Assembly: GCA_040507895.1 (NCBI GenBank)
Contig: JBEVNX010000172.1
Location: 1-6,652 of the forward strand
From: JBEVNX01 sp040507895
GTDB taxonomy: Bacteria; Desulfobacterota; Binatia; JACPRU01
Length of the DNA: 6,652 nucleotides
Direction: 5' to 3'
Made by a program: the position numbers and the translations under genes. The notes beneath the pieces are model-generated. The model made no database searches. It had not been told where the DNA came from and saw nothing but the letters and a program-made list of their open reading frames with translations. Positions 1 to 6,652 of this stretch are shown in pieces (position 1 is the stretch's first letter; each line of letters opens with the position of its first letter).

Positions 1-1540
1 GGCCCGCCTCGAGCTGGCGGCGGGCGCGGTCGACGGCCCGCGCCGCGCCCGCGTCGAGACCAATCGCCCGACAGCGATGCGGCTCGAAGCCCGATCGCTC
101 TGCCTCCCGGACGAGCTCGAGGCGCAGCATGAGATCCGACCGGCCGGCAGCCCATTGCGCTCCGTCCCCTCGTCCGAGCGCGCGCCGCTCGACGAGTACG
201 TCGCGCTCCGAGGCGAGCGCCGTGACGAGCGCCCCGTCCTTTGCCGCGCCGAGCCTCTCCGCTTCGAGAAGCATGCGCGCCAGGCGCGGCGGCGCCGACA
301 CGTCGAGCATGCGCCGGCCCACGTTCGTAACCGCGCCCGCGTCATCGATTGCGCCGAGCAGCGCGAGCAGGCGGTCGGCGCTTTCGAGCGCTCCCTCGCG
401 CGGGGGGTCGAGCCACGGGAAGGAGCCGAGCTCGCGAACTCCCCAGGCGCGGAGCTCGAGCACGACGGCCGATAGGTCGAGGCGCAGGACTTCCGGAAGC
501 TCCCGCTCCTTCCGATCGGCGTGCTCGGCGGCGGTCCACAGGCGCACGCAGCGGCCCGGGCCCGTGCGCCCGGCCCGGCCTGCGCGCTGCTCCGCCGCGT
601 CGCGGCTGATGCGCACCTCTTCCAGGCGGTTGACGCCGTGGCGCGGATCGAAGCGCGCCTCGCGGGCGAGCCCCGAATCGATCACCGCCGTCACTCCCTC
701 GATCGTGAGCGCCGTCTCGGCGACGTTGGTCGAGAGCACGACCTTCCGCCGCGGCCCGCACTCGATCGCGCGCCGCTGGGCATCGAGCGGCAAATCGCCG
801 TGCAGCACGGCGACATCGACGCCGTACTCGGCGGCGAGCGGCGCGATCACTTCGGCAGTCTCGCGGATCGCCGCCGCGCCGGGAAGGAAGACCAGCACGT
901 CGCCGCCGGGGGCGGCGCGGAGCTCGCGCGCGAGCGCCGCCGCGACGCGCGCCGACGGCCGAGCGCGCGAAGGCTCTCTCGCATGCTCGATCTCCACGGG
1001 ATGCGCGCGGCCCTCCGAGGTCAGCAGCGGTGCGCTGTCCAAGAACGCCGCCACCTTCGCGGTATCGAGCGTCGCCGACATCACCACGAGCTTCAGATCC
1101 GGGCGCACGGTCTCCTGAAGCTCGCGCACCACGCCGAGCGCGACGTCGCCCTGCAGATGGCGCTCGTGGAACTCGTCGAGGACGACGACGCCGACATCCT
1201 CGAGGTAGGGATCGCGCGCGAGGCTCCGCGAGAACACGCCCTCGGTGACGAACCAGAGCCGCGTCGATCCTCCGCCCTTCTGCTCGAAGCGCACCCGGTA
1301 GCCGACCTCGGCGCCGCCACGCTCGCGGGACACGAACTCCGCCGCCGCCCGGGCCGCGATACGGCGCGGCTCGAGCACGACGATCTGCTTTCCGGAAGCG
1401 AGGCCTACGTCGAGGAGCGTCGCCGGAACGCGCGTCGTCTTGCCGGCTCCGGGCGGCGCGCGCAGCACGAGCCGCGAGCTCCGCCGCAGCGTCTCGATGA
1501 CCTCGGGGAGCAGCGGCTCGATCGGCAGCGAGCCGTTCAC
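1..1540 (-). CDS. hrpB: ATP-dependent helicase HrpB, N-terminal 513 residues (C-terminus beyond left edge)
   Basis: DExH-box superfamily 2 helicase of the HrpB family, a cytoplasmic NTPase expected to act on RNA; its cellular job is poorly defined. Seen in order: Walker A PPGAGKTT (residues 29-36), LEPRR motif Ia (56-60), motif II DEFHERH (122-128), motif III SAT (155-157), the second RecA-like domain with FLPG (218-221), motif V TNVAETALTIEG (271-282), and motif VI QRAGRAGR (318-325). The helicase-associated winged-helix/ratchet part follows, with the DLS..LEL..WG and FPWLDPP segments (355-380). Full-length family members are about 800 residues, so roughly 300 C-terminal residues lie outside the window. 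The start is GTG at 1540, because an in-frame TGA lies only two codons upstream and the protein already begins at the usual family position. No clear Shine-Dalgarno site precedes it. The 282-base gap upstream suggests its own promoter. The frame is open throughout, and the identification is firm. Confidence 0.95.
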   Translation of the reverse strand, partial: MNGSLPIEPLLPEVIETLRRSSRLVLRAPPGAGKTTRVPATLLDVGLASGKQIVVLEPRRIAARAAAEFVSRERGGAEVGYRVRFEQKGGGSTRLWFVTEGVFSRSLARDPYLEDVGVVVLDEFHERHLQGDVALGVVRELQETVRPDLKLVVMSATLDTAKVAAFLDSAPLLTSEGRAHPVEIEHAREPSRARPSARVAAALARELRAAPGGDVLVFLPGAAAIRETAEVIAPLAAEYGVDVAVLHGDLPLDAQRRAIECGPRRKVVLSTNVAETALTIEGVTAVIDSGLAREARFDPRHGVNRLEEVRISRDAAEQRAGRAGRTGPGRCVRLWTAAEHADRKERELPEVLRLDLSAVVLELRAWGVRELGSFPWLDPPREGALESADRLLALLGAIDDAGAVTNVGRRMLDVSAPPRLARMLLEAERLGAAKDGALVTALASERDVLVERRALGRGDGAQWAAGRSDLMLRLELVREAERSGFEPHRCRAIGLDAGAARAVDRARRQLEAG

Positions 1541-1663
1541 CCTAAGTCACTCGTCGGCCGCACCGCTTGCCTGGCTAGCCTTCGATCCTGAATTTGCATG
1601 GGCGGCGTCGAGCGCCCGCGCCGCGCGCAGCGAATGCGGGGCGGAGTCCCGGGGCTGGTTTCG

Positions 1664-1709
1664 GGTCGCACCCTCGTATGCAGACGAGCCCGGACCAACG
1701 GGAGCGACC
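1664..1709. ncRNA. candidate structured RNA: compact three-way junction
   Basis: Outer stem GGTCGC (1664-1669) pairs with GCGACC (1704-1709). Inside it, CTCGT (1673-1677) pairs with ACGAG (1684-1688) around a 6-base loop, and CCCG (1689-1692) pairs with CGGG (1699-1702) around a second 6-base loop. All 15 pairs are Watson-Crick. GACCAACG occurs twice, at 1693-1700 and 1706-1713, so the outer stem strand at 1664-1667 could pair with either copy, giving two alternative folds. Either strand can form the structure; the minus strand would place it in the hrpB leader or recN-side 3' end. No RNA family is recognised. GC-rich DNA forms chance hairpins easily, so this is a candidate only. Confidence 0.3.
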
Positions 1710-1733
1710 AACGCGCCTTAGAGTGGCGGGTGG

Positions 1734-1764
1734 GGCGCCCGGCGAGCATGGCTCGGGCTGCGCC
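1734..1764. other. GC-rich hairpin downstream of the recN-coupled gene
   Basis: CGAGC (1743-1747) and GCTCG (1751-1755) form a perfect 5-pair stem with a 3-base loop. GGCGC (1734-1738) and GCGCC (1760-1764) can close an outer stem around it. It lies 59 bases after the stop of the minus-strand 69-residue gene, a plausible place for transcript ending or 3'-end protection. No T-run follows on either strand, so it is not a standard intrinsic terminator. Confidence 0.25.
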
Positions 1765-1822
1765 GACGATAGGACCCGCGCGTATTTCGGATCGAGGGGC
1801 CTCACGGGATTCTTGCTTTGGG

Positions 1823-2028
1823 CTAGCGCTGCCGCTGCCGCCACTTCTTCAGCACGCCCGGGCCCTCGAGCAGGAAGTCGACGAAGTCGCGCGCGCCGTT
1901 CCATGCCCGCGACAAATTCTCCGCGTTGTCGTACACGCGCCGCTCGATGAGCGCCCGGCGGAAGTCTTCGAGCGCGTTCTCGAGCGCGGTGCGCATCGGG
2001 TTGGTGAAGAGCGGACGCGTGCCTCGCC

Positions 2029-2032
<4 letters not shown>
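1823..2032 (-). CDS. small basic protein translationally coupled to recN, function unknown (69 aa)
   Basis: I do not recognise this protein. The ATG at 2032 overlaps the recN TGA as ATGA, and a strong Shine-Dalgarno sequence GGGAGG lies inside the last codons of recN, five bases before the ATG. These two signals are the main evidence that it is real and translated by coupling to recN. The frame remains open upstream inside recN, but the coupled ATG is the sensible start; Met13 is a weaker alternative. The 69 residues look mostly helical and soluble, with about 15 basic and 9 acidic residues, an Arg-rich N-terminus, a central ENALEDFRRALIERRVYDN segment, and a basic LKKWRQRQR end. No signal peptide, membrane segment, cysteine pair or known motif is visible. 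Context suggests co-expression with a DNA-repair gene; a repair role is only inference. Confidence 0.7.
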
Positions 2033-3705
<1,673 letters not shown>

Positions 3706-3747
3706 CGCGGCTCTAGTCTACTATCGAGTTCGTCACTAACTATTGAG
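3706..3747 (-). promoter_or_regulatory. recN leader with a direct repeat and a possible -10 element
   Basis: This is an AT-richer island in otherwise GC-saturated DNA. On the minus strand, CTCAATAGT (3747-3739) and CTCGATAGT (3728-3720) form a direct repeat, 8 of 9 bases identical, 19 bases start to start (near two helical turns). TAGACT (3720-3715) or GATAGT (3725-3720) could be the -10 hexamer, 9 or 14 bases before the ATG, which would leave a very short leader. The repeated motif could be an operator, but it matches no LexA site I know. Confidence 0.35.
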
Positions 3748-3832
3748 ACGGAAGCGGAGCCGGTAAGCCTCGCCTGGGTCCGGACTCTTCGCCGTCCACA
3801 GCGGCGAGGCTTACCGACTTCACTTCCGTCTC
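3745..3832. repeat. 88-base imperfect inverted repeat (long hairpin) between nadK and recN
   Basis: GAGACGGAAG (3745-3754) is the exact complement of 3823-3832, and the 14-base CGGTAAGCCTCGCC (3761-3774) is the exact complement of 3803-3816. The 6-base segments between them (3755-3760 and 3817-3822) also pair partly, so each arm is about 30 bases with 27 Watson-Crick pairs, one G-T and two mismatches. The 28-base loop contains the palindrome GTCCGGAC (3778-3785). No T-run follows on either strand, so it is not a simple intrinsic terminator. It could be a REP/MITE-like dispersed repeat, or an mRNA processing or attenuation structure separating nadK from recN. No obvious target duplication flanks it. 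Confidence 0.9.
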
Positions 3833-3846
3833 GCCCCTACGCCCCA

Positions 3847-4701
3847 CTAGCGCTCTCCCCAGCGGAGCTTCGTGCGCAGGAGCTCGAAGAAGTTGTGGGT
3901 CGGGGAGCGAACCAAGTGCACGCGGGTCTTCGAGGCGCGCACCGAGACCACGTCCTCGCTTACGAGCTTCATGCCCTCCTGGCCGTCGATCGTCAGCACC
4001 ACCTCCTCGTCCGGCGAGCGGATGGCGATGGAGACGCGCGAGCGCTCGGGGAGCACGATCGGGCGCTGGGTCAGCGTGTGCGGGCAGATCGGCGAGACCA
4101 TCATCACGCCGAGCGAGGGCTCGACGATCGCGCCGCCGGCCGAGAGGGAATACGCAGTGGACCCGGTCGGCGTCGCGACGATGAGGCCGTCGGCCTTGTA
4201 GGTGCAGAGCGCCACGCCGTCGACAGAGGTCTCGAGGTCGAGGATGCGGGCGAGCGCGCCCTTGTTGATGACGACGTCGTTCAGCGCCTGGAAGCGGCGC
4301 GCGACCTTGCCGCCGCGCACCATCGCGGCCTCGAGCATGCAGCGGCGCTCGAGCCGGTAGTGGCCGGCGAGCACGCGCTCGAGCGCGGAGAAGGCCTCGT
4401 CGGGTCGGACGTCGGTGAGAAACCCGAGGCCCCCCAGGTTGACGCCGAGCACCGGCACCCGGCGGGCGCCCGAGTGGCGCGCGACGCTGAGGAGCGTGCC
4501 GTCGCCGCCGAGAACCACGACCAGGTCGGCGCGCGCCATCATCGCCTGCTTGGTGACGCCGTCGGGGAGCTTGAGCGCGCGGGCCGCCTCGGCTTCGAGC
4601 AGCACGGTCCGCCGCCGGCGGCGGAGCCAGGTGACGAGGCGGCGGGCGAGCGCGAGGGCCTCGCGGCGGTTTCGCTTCACGACGATGCCGATGTGCTTCA
4701 C
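3847..4701 (-). CDS. nadK: NAD kinase (284 aa)
   Basis: Phosphorylates NAD+ to NADP+, using ATP or polyphosphate, in the cytoplasm; this is the essential step supplying NADP(H) for biosynthesis and redox defence. Family motifs in order: N-terminal KHIGIVVKRN (2-11), nucleotide-binding GGDGTLL (65-71), GVNLGGLGFLTD (86-97), LNDVVI (140-145), DGLIVATPTGSTAYSLSAGG (171-190), SPICPHTLTQRPIVLP (203-218), IDGQ (238-241) and the FFELLRTKLRWGER tail. The length fits bacterial enzymes (about 290). The start is GTG at 4701: the family N-terminus begins exactly here, and the same frame upstream merely runs open antisense through rarA without a sensible start. No Shine-Dalgarno site is visible, and a -10-like TATTCT lies 14 bases upstream, so the leader may be very short. 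It diverges from rarA and precedes recN on the same strand, with the inverted repeat between them. Confidence 0.97.
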   Translation of the reverse strand: MKHIGIVVKRNRREALALARRLVTWLRRRRRTVLLEAEAARALKLPDGVTKQAMMARADLVVVLGGDGTLLSVARHSGARRVPVLGVNLGGLGFLTDVRPDEAFSALERVLAGHYRLERRCMLEAAMVRGGKVARRFQALNDVVINKGALARILDLETSVDGVALCTYKADGLIVATPTGSTAYSLSAGGAIVEPSLGVMMVSPICPHTLTQRPIVLPERSRVSIAIRSPDEEVVLTIDGQEGMKLVSEDVVSVRASKTRVHLVRSPTHNFFELLRTKLRWGER

Positions 4702-4731
4702 CGGCGAGTGTTCTAGAATAATCCTCGAGCC
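4702..4731. promoter_or_regulatory. compact divergent nadK/rarA promoter region
   Basis: Only 30 bases separate the nadK GTG and the rarA ATG. An AT-rich core (4711-4722) contains TAGAAT (4714-4719), a 5/6 match to the -10 consensus toward rarA, ending 12 bases before its ATG. Overlapping it on the other strand is TATTCT (4721-4716), a weaker -10 ending 14 bases before the nadK GTG. Any -35 elements must lie inside the opposite gene, and none is convincing. RNA polymerase probably cannot occupy both overlapping sites at once, so the two genes may compete; that is inference. Confidence 0.5.
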
Positions 4732-6048
4732 ATGCCCAACCTTTTCACGGCCGCGGCCGATCGCAAGCTCGCCCGCACGGCGCCGCTCGCGGAGCGCATG
4801 CGGCCCCGGACGCTCGAGGAGTTCGTCGGCCAGGAGCACGTGCTCGGGCCCGGCCGGCTGCTCCGCCAGATGGCGGAGGCGAAGGCGCTCCACTCGCTCG
4901 TTTTCTGGGGCCCACCTGGCAGCGGCAAGACGACTCTCGCGCGGCTGCTCGCCGAGGCGGCAGGCGTCGAGTGGGCCGCGTTCTCCGCCGTGCTCGCCGG
5001 CGTCAAGGACATCCGCCAGGCGATCGAGGAGGCGCAGGAGCGCTTCGCCATGCACGGGCGAAAGACCGTGCTCTTCGTCGACGAGATCCACCGCTTCAAC
5101 AAGGCGCAGCAAGACGCGCTGCTGCCGCACGTCGAACGGGGCACGGTCGTGCTGTTCGGAGCGACCACGGAGAATCCTTCCTTCGAGGTCATCGCGCCGC
5201 TGCTGTCGCGCTCGCGCGTGGTCGTGCTGCAGCCGCTCGGCGAGGAGGAAATGCGCCAGATCGTCGAGCGGGCGCTCGGCGATCGCGAGCGCGGGCTCGG
5301 CGAGCTCGGACTCGAGCTCGCTCCGCAGGCGCTCGCCTTCCTCGTCGCCAGCGCACAGGGCGATGCCCGCCGGGCGCTCGGCACGCTCGAGGTGGCGGCC
5401 GGCATCGCGGCTCGCGCCGGTACCCGGGCGATCGACGTCCGCGCCTTGGAGGAAGCCGCGCAGAAGAAGACGCTCCTCTACGACCGCGCGGGCGAGGAGC
5501 ACTACAACGTCATCTCGGCCTTCATCAAAAGCCTCCGCGACAGCGACCCGGATGCGGCGATGTACTGGCTGATGCGCATGCTCGAGGCAGGCGAGGATCC
5601 GCTGTTCATCGCGCGGCGCATGGTGATCCTCGCGGCCGAGGACGTCGGCACGGCCGATCCCCAGGCGCTGGTAGTCGCCAACGCGGTGAAGGACGCCGTC
5701 GACTTCGTCGGCCTGCCGGAAGGCCGCATCCCTCTCGCGATGGGCGTGGCGTACCTCGCCACCGCGCCCAAGTCGAACGCGGCCTACGCGGCTATGAACG
5801 AAGCACTCGCCGACGTGAAATCCCACGGCGCCCTTCCCGTTCCGCTCGTCATGCGCAACGCGCCGACGCCGCTTCTGGAGGACGTCGGGTACGGCAAGGG
5901 ATACGAGTATGCCCACAGCCATGAGGGCAACGTCGTTCGCCAGCAGCACCGACCCGAATCGCTCGAGGGGCGGCCCTACTACGAGCCGACCGAGAACGGG
6001 TTCGAGAAGCTGATCCGCGAGCGGCTCGAGCGCATCCGGCGGCGATAG
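4732..6048 (+). CDS. rarA: replication-associated recombination protein RarA (MgsA) AAA+ ATPase (438 aa)
   Basis: AAA+ ATPase related to clamp loaders and eukaryotic WRNIP1/Mgs1. It acts at stalled replication forks and DNA ends and helps manage fork recombination. Motifs: APLAERMRPRTLEEFVGQEHVLGPG N-terminal box (18-41), Walker A GPPGSGKTT (60-68), Walker B VLFVDEIH (113-120), sensor 1 GATTENPSFEV (143-153), arginine-finger region LLSRSRV (157-163) and sensor 2 GDARRALGTLE (210-220). The RarA-specific C-terminal part follows, with HYNVISAFIKSLRDSDPDAAMYWL (257-280), EDPLFIARRM (288-297), AEDVGTADP (302-310), PKSNAAY (346-352) and the DVGYGKGYEYAHSHEGN segment (384-400). The length matches the family (about 440). 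Start is ATG 4732, with no strong Shine-Dalgarno site. It stands alone as a unit divergent from nadK. All motifs are intact. Confidence 0.98.
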   Translation: MPNLFTAAADRKLARTAPLAERMRPRTLEEFVGQEHVLGPGRLLRQMAEAKALHSLVFWGPPGSGKTTLARLLAEAAGVEWAAFSAVLAGVKDIRQAIEEAQERFAMHGRKTVLFVDEIHRFNKAQQDALLPHVERGTVVLFGATTENPSFEVIAPLLSRSRVVVLQPLGEEEMRQIVERALGDRERGLGELGLELAPQALAFLVASAQGDARRALGTLEVAAGIAARAGTRAIDVRALEEAAQKKTLLYDRAGEEHYNVISAFIKSLRDSDPDAAMYWLMRMLEAGEDPLFIARRMVILAAEDVGTADPQALVVANAVKDAVDFVGLPEGRIPLAMGVAYLATAPKSNAAYAAMNEALADVKSHGALPVPLVMRNAPTPLLEDVGYGKGYEYAHSHEGNVVRQQHRPESLEGRPYYEPTENGFEKLIRERLERIRRR

Positions 6049-6093
6049 GACTTATCGAAGCGCTCCACTACGGCGTCTCACCTGCGAAGGGTG

Positions 6094-6112
6094 TTTCGGC
6101 CCGCGAAAGGAG
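6094..6112 (+). promoter_or_regulatory. ribosome-binding site of the 67-aa gene, partly inside a hairpin
   Basis: AAAGGAG (6106-6112) lies six bases before the ATG at 6119 and decides that start. TTTCG (6094-6098) can pair with CGAAA (6104-6108) around a 5-base loop, so the first three bases of the site sit in a weak 5-pair stem. This could modestly tune translation or be chance. Confidence 0.6.
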
Positions 6113-6118
6113 CCCCAG

Positions 6119-6322
6119 ATGTCCACATCGTTCTTTGCTTGGATGGCGATCACAGCACTGATGGTAGGCCTCGGATGGCCGATGGCCAAAGGAGAGCCGA
6201 CCGCTTCGAGCCCGCGAATCTCGAGCGGAGTCGTTCACGACGCCCAGCAGGGGGGCGATCCGTCGGGTTCCGACGACTCCGGGTCGGGCGAGTCCTCCGA
6301 CGACCCGGGTGACTCCGACTGA
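6119..6322 (+). CDS. small exported or membrane-anchored protein with acidic Ser/Asp/Gly tail, function unknown (67 aa)
   Basis: I do not recognise the protein. A well-placed AAAGGAG six bases upstream supports the ATG at 6119. Residues 5-22 are hydrophobic (FFAWMAITALMVGLGWPM), followed by AKGEP, which resembles a signal peptide cleaved near PMA or KG, or an uncleaved anchor. No Lys or Arg precedes the hydrophobic core, unusual for a Sec signal. Residues 46-67 are almost only Gly, Asp, Ser, Pro and Glu (GSDDSGSGESSDDPGDSD), giving a strongly acidic, probably disordered tail that could bind divalent metals or stay extended outside the membrane; this is inference. There is no lipobox cysteine and no cysteine at all. 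The gene lies 70 bases after rarA and 74 before a Spy-like gene in the same direction, so the two small genes may be co-transcribed as an envelope-related pair. Confidence 0.7.
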   Translation: MSTSFFAWMAITALMVGLGWPMAKGEPTASSPRISSGVVHDAQQGGDPSGSDDSGSGESSDDPGDSD

Positions 6323-6365
6323 CGCCGCTTAACTCCCGACGCTGCTCCGCCGTCTACCTGGACGA

Positions 6366-6389
6366 GCGAGCCGGGGCTCGCCAAAGGAG
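6366..6389 (+). promoter_or_regulatory. hairpin abutting the ribosome-binding site of the Spy-like gene
   Basis: GCGAGC (6366-6371) pairs perfectly with GCTCGC (6376-6381) around the tetraloop CGGG. One base later comes AAAGGAG (6383-6389), seven bases before the ATG at 6397. The hairpin leaves the site itself exposed; it may protect the 5' end of the message or, if transcription stops here, limit read-through. No T-run follows. Confidence 0.55.
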
Positions 6390-6396
6390 AATATCG

Positions 6397-6652
6397 ATGA
6401 AGCTCGTGAGCAAGACCGCACTCGTCGCGCTACCGCTGGCGCTCGCCGCCGCAACGATTACGCTCGCCGATTCCGGCGACGCCATGGGAGACTGGCAGCA
6501 AATGCAGGTCGAGAGGCTGCAGTCGAAGCTCGGCCTCAGCGACGATCAGACCAGCACGATCCAGAGCGCCCATGCCGCCGACCAGGATTCGCGCCGCCAA
6601 CTGCAGTCGCAGCTCGGCCGGACCATGTCCGACCTCCGCAAGTCGGCCCTGA
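6397..6652 (+). CDS. Spy/CpxP-like periplasmic protein, N-terminal 85 residues (truncated by right edge)
   Basis: The visible part is an exported, helical, Gln-rich protein. Residues 1-24 form a typical Sec signal peptide: MKLVSK, then hydrophobic ALVALPLALAAATITLA, with likely cleavage near LA-DSGDA. After it, residues 33-85 form an amphipathic helical stretch with MQVERLQSKLGLSDDQTSTIQSAH. LGLSDDQ resembles the LTxxQ-type signature of Spy/CpxP/ZraP proteins (usually LGLTxEQ followed by a long basic helix), here followed by RRQLQSQLGRTMSDLRKSAL. Members of that family are periplasmic chaperones or metal/envelope-stress sensors of about 150-170 residues, so roughly half is missing. An excellent AAAGGAG ribosome-binding site and the signal peptide fix the ATG at 6397. 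Assignment rests on a short motif and general composition, so treat the family as likely and the exact role as unknown. Confidence 0.75.
   Translation, partial: MKLVSKTALVALPLALAAATITLADSGDAMGDWQQMQVERLQSKLGLSDDQTSTIQSAHAADQDSRRQLQSQLGRTMSDLRKSAL

Larger units (their letters stand above)
1541..1822. other. non-coding gap between hrpB and the 69-residue gene
   Basis: This 282-base stretch holds no credible coding frame: no frame in it has a ribosome-binding site or a recognisable protein. It contains the hrpB leader (minus strand) and the end of the recN-side transcript. It also has several self-complementary segments: a three-way-junction fold at 1664-1709, an 8-base direct repeat inside it, and a hairpin at 1734-1764. 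I checked for a tRNA and found no T-arm or acceptor-stem pattern. It may hold a hrpB leader structure, a small RNA or a dispersed repeat; the sequence alone does not decide. Confidence 0.6.

Noticed and set aside
521..1591. 356-residue plus-strand open frame and other long frames over hrpB
   Set aside because: The opposite strand encodes HrpB with all helicase motifs, and the plus-strand frames look like its complement.
1598..1722. Possible tRNA in the gap, suggested by repeated short stems
   Set aside because: No GGTTCGAnTCC-type T-arm, no 7-pair acceptor stem and no plausible anticodon arm on either strand.
1537..1904. Short open frames on both strands in the hrpB upstream gap (70, 93, 109, 118 residues)
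   Set aside because: No ribosome-binding sites, mutual overlap, Arg/Pro/Ala-rich composition. The self-complementary structure explains the region better as non-coding, although conservation has not been tested.
3706..3760. LexA box upstream of recN
   Set aside because: No CTG-N10-CAG, GAAC-N4-GTTC or GTTC-N7-GTTC arrangement; a lone GAAC at the site has no matching half. Only the unrelated direct repeat remains.
3745..3832. Intrinsic terminator for nadK
   Set aside because: The hairpin is far longer than a normal terminator stem and is not followed by a T-run on the minus or plus strand.
4415..5572. 385-residue plus-strand open frame over the start of nadK and rarA
   Set aside because: Runs out of frame across rarA, is Arg/Ser-rich with no domain, and conflicts with two well-supported genes.
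4702..5949. Minus-strand extension of the nadK frame through the whole of rarA, giving a 700-residue open frame
   Set aside because: The added 416 residues are low-complexity Arg/Ala/Glu-rich antisense of rarA with no domain. NadK homologues begin at the GTG at 4701. Codon bias in GC-rich genes keeps this frame open.

Overview
The window is very GC-rich bacterial chromosome carrying mainly housekeeping genes. Third codon positions are almost saturated with G and C, so long spurious open frames lie opposite most real genes. The gene set is nadK next to recN, a proteobacterial-type HrpB helicase, RarA, and a Spy/CpxP-like secreted protein. It fits a GC-rich proteobacterial or deltaproteobacterial/Myxococcota-like lineage or a related uncultured soil phylum. 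No ribosomal RNA or other marker fixes the taxonomy, so this is inference.

Left part, minus strand, transcribed right to left: nadK (NAD kinase, 3847-4701), recN (double-strand-break repair SMC-like ATPase, 2029-3705), an unrecognised 69-residue gene that overlaps the recN stop by four bases and has its own strong Shine-Dalgarno site (1823-2032), then hrpB (DEAH-type helicase, GTG start at 1540, running off the left edge). Between recN and nadK is a long inverted repeat (3745-3832) with arms of about 30 bases. It is followed by a recN leader holding a direct repeat. Between the small gene and hrpB is a 282-base non-coding gap that can fold into a compact three-way junction (1664-1709).

Right part, plus strand: rarA (4732-6048) diverges from nadK across only 30 bases. 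That short gap must hold both promoters, apart from any elements inside the genes. Two small genes for exported proteins follow. One encodes 67 residues with a hydrophobic N-terminus and an Ser/Asp/Gly-rich acidic tail (6119-6322). The other is the start of a Spy/CpxP-like periplasmic protein (from 6397, cut by the right edge). Both have clear AAAGGAG ribosome-binding sites with small hairpins beside them. hrpB, recN, nadK and rarA show no convincing Shine-Dalgarno site.

Functionally the core is genome maintenance (RecN, RarA) plus NADP supply (NadK) and a putative RNA helicase (HrpB). The right end looks like an envelope or stress-related secreted pair. I see no CRISPR array, toxin-antitoxin pair, transposase, phage gene or obvious defence system. 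The best candidates for something undescribed are the structured 1541-1822 gap, the recN-coupled 69-residue protein, the nadK-recN inverted repeat and the acidic-tailed 67-residue secreted protein.
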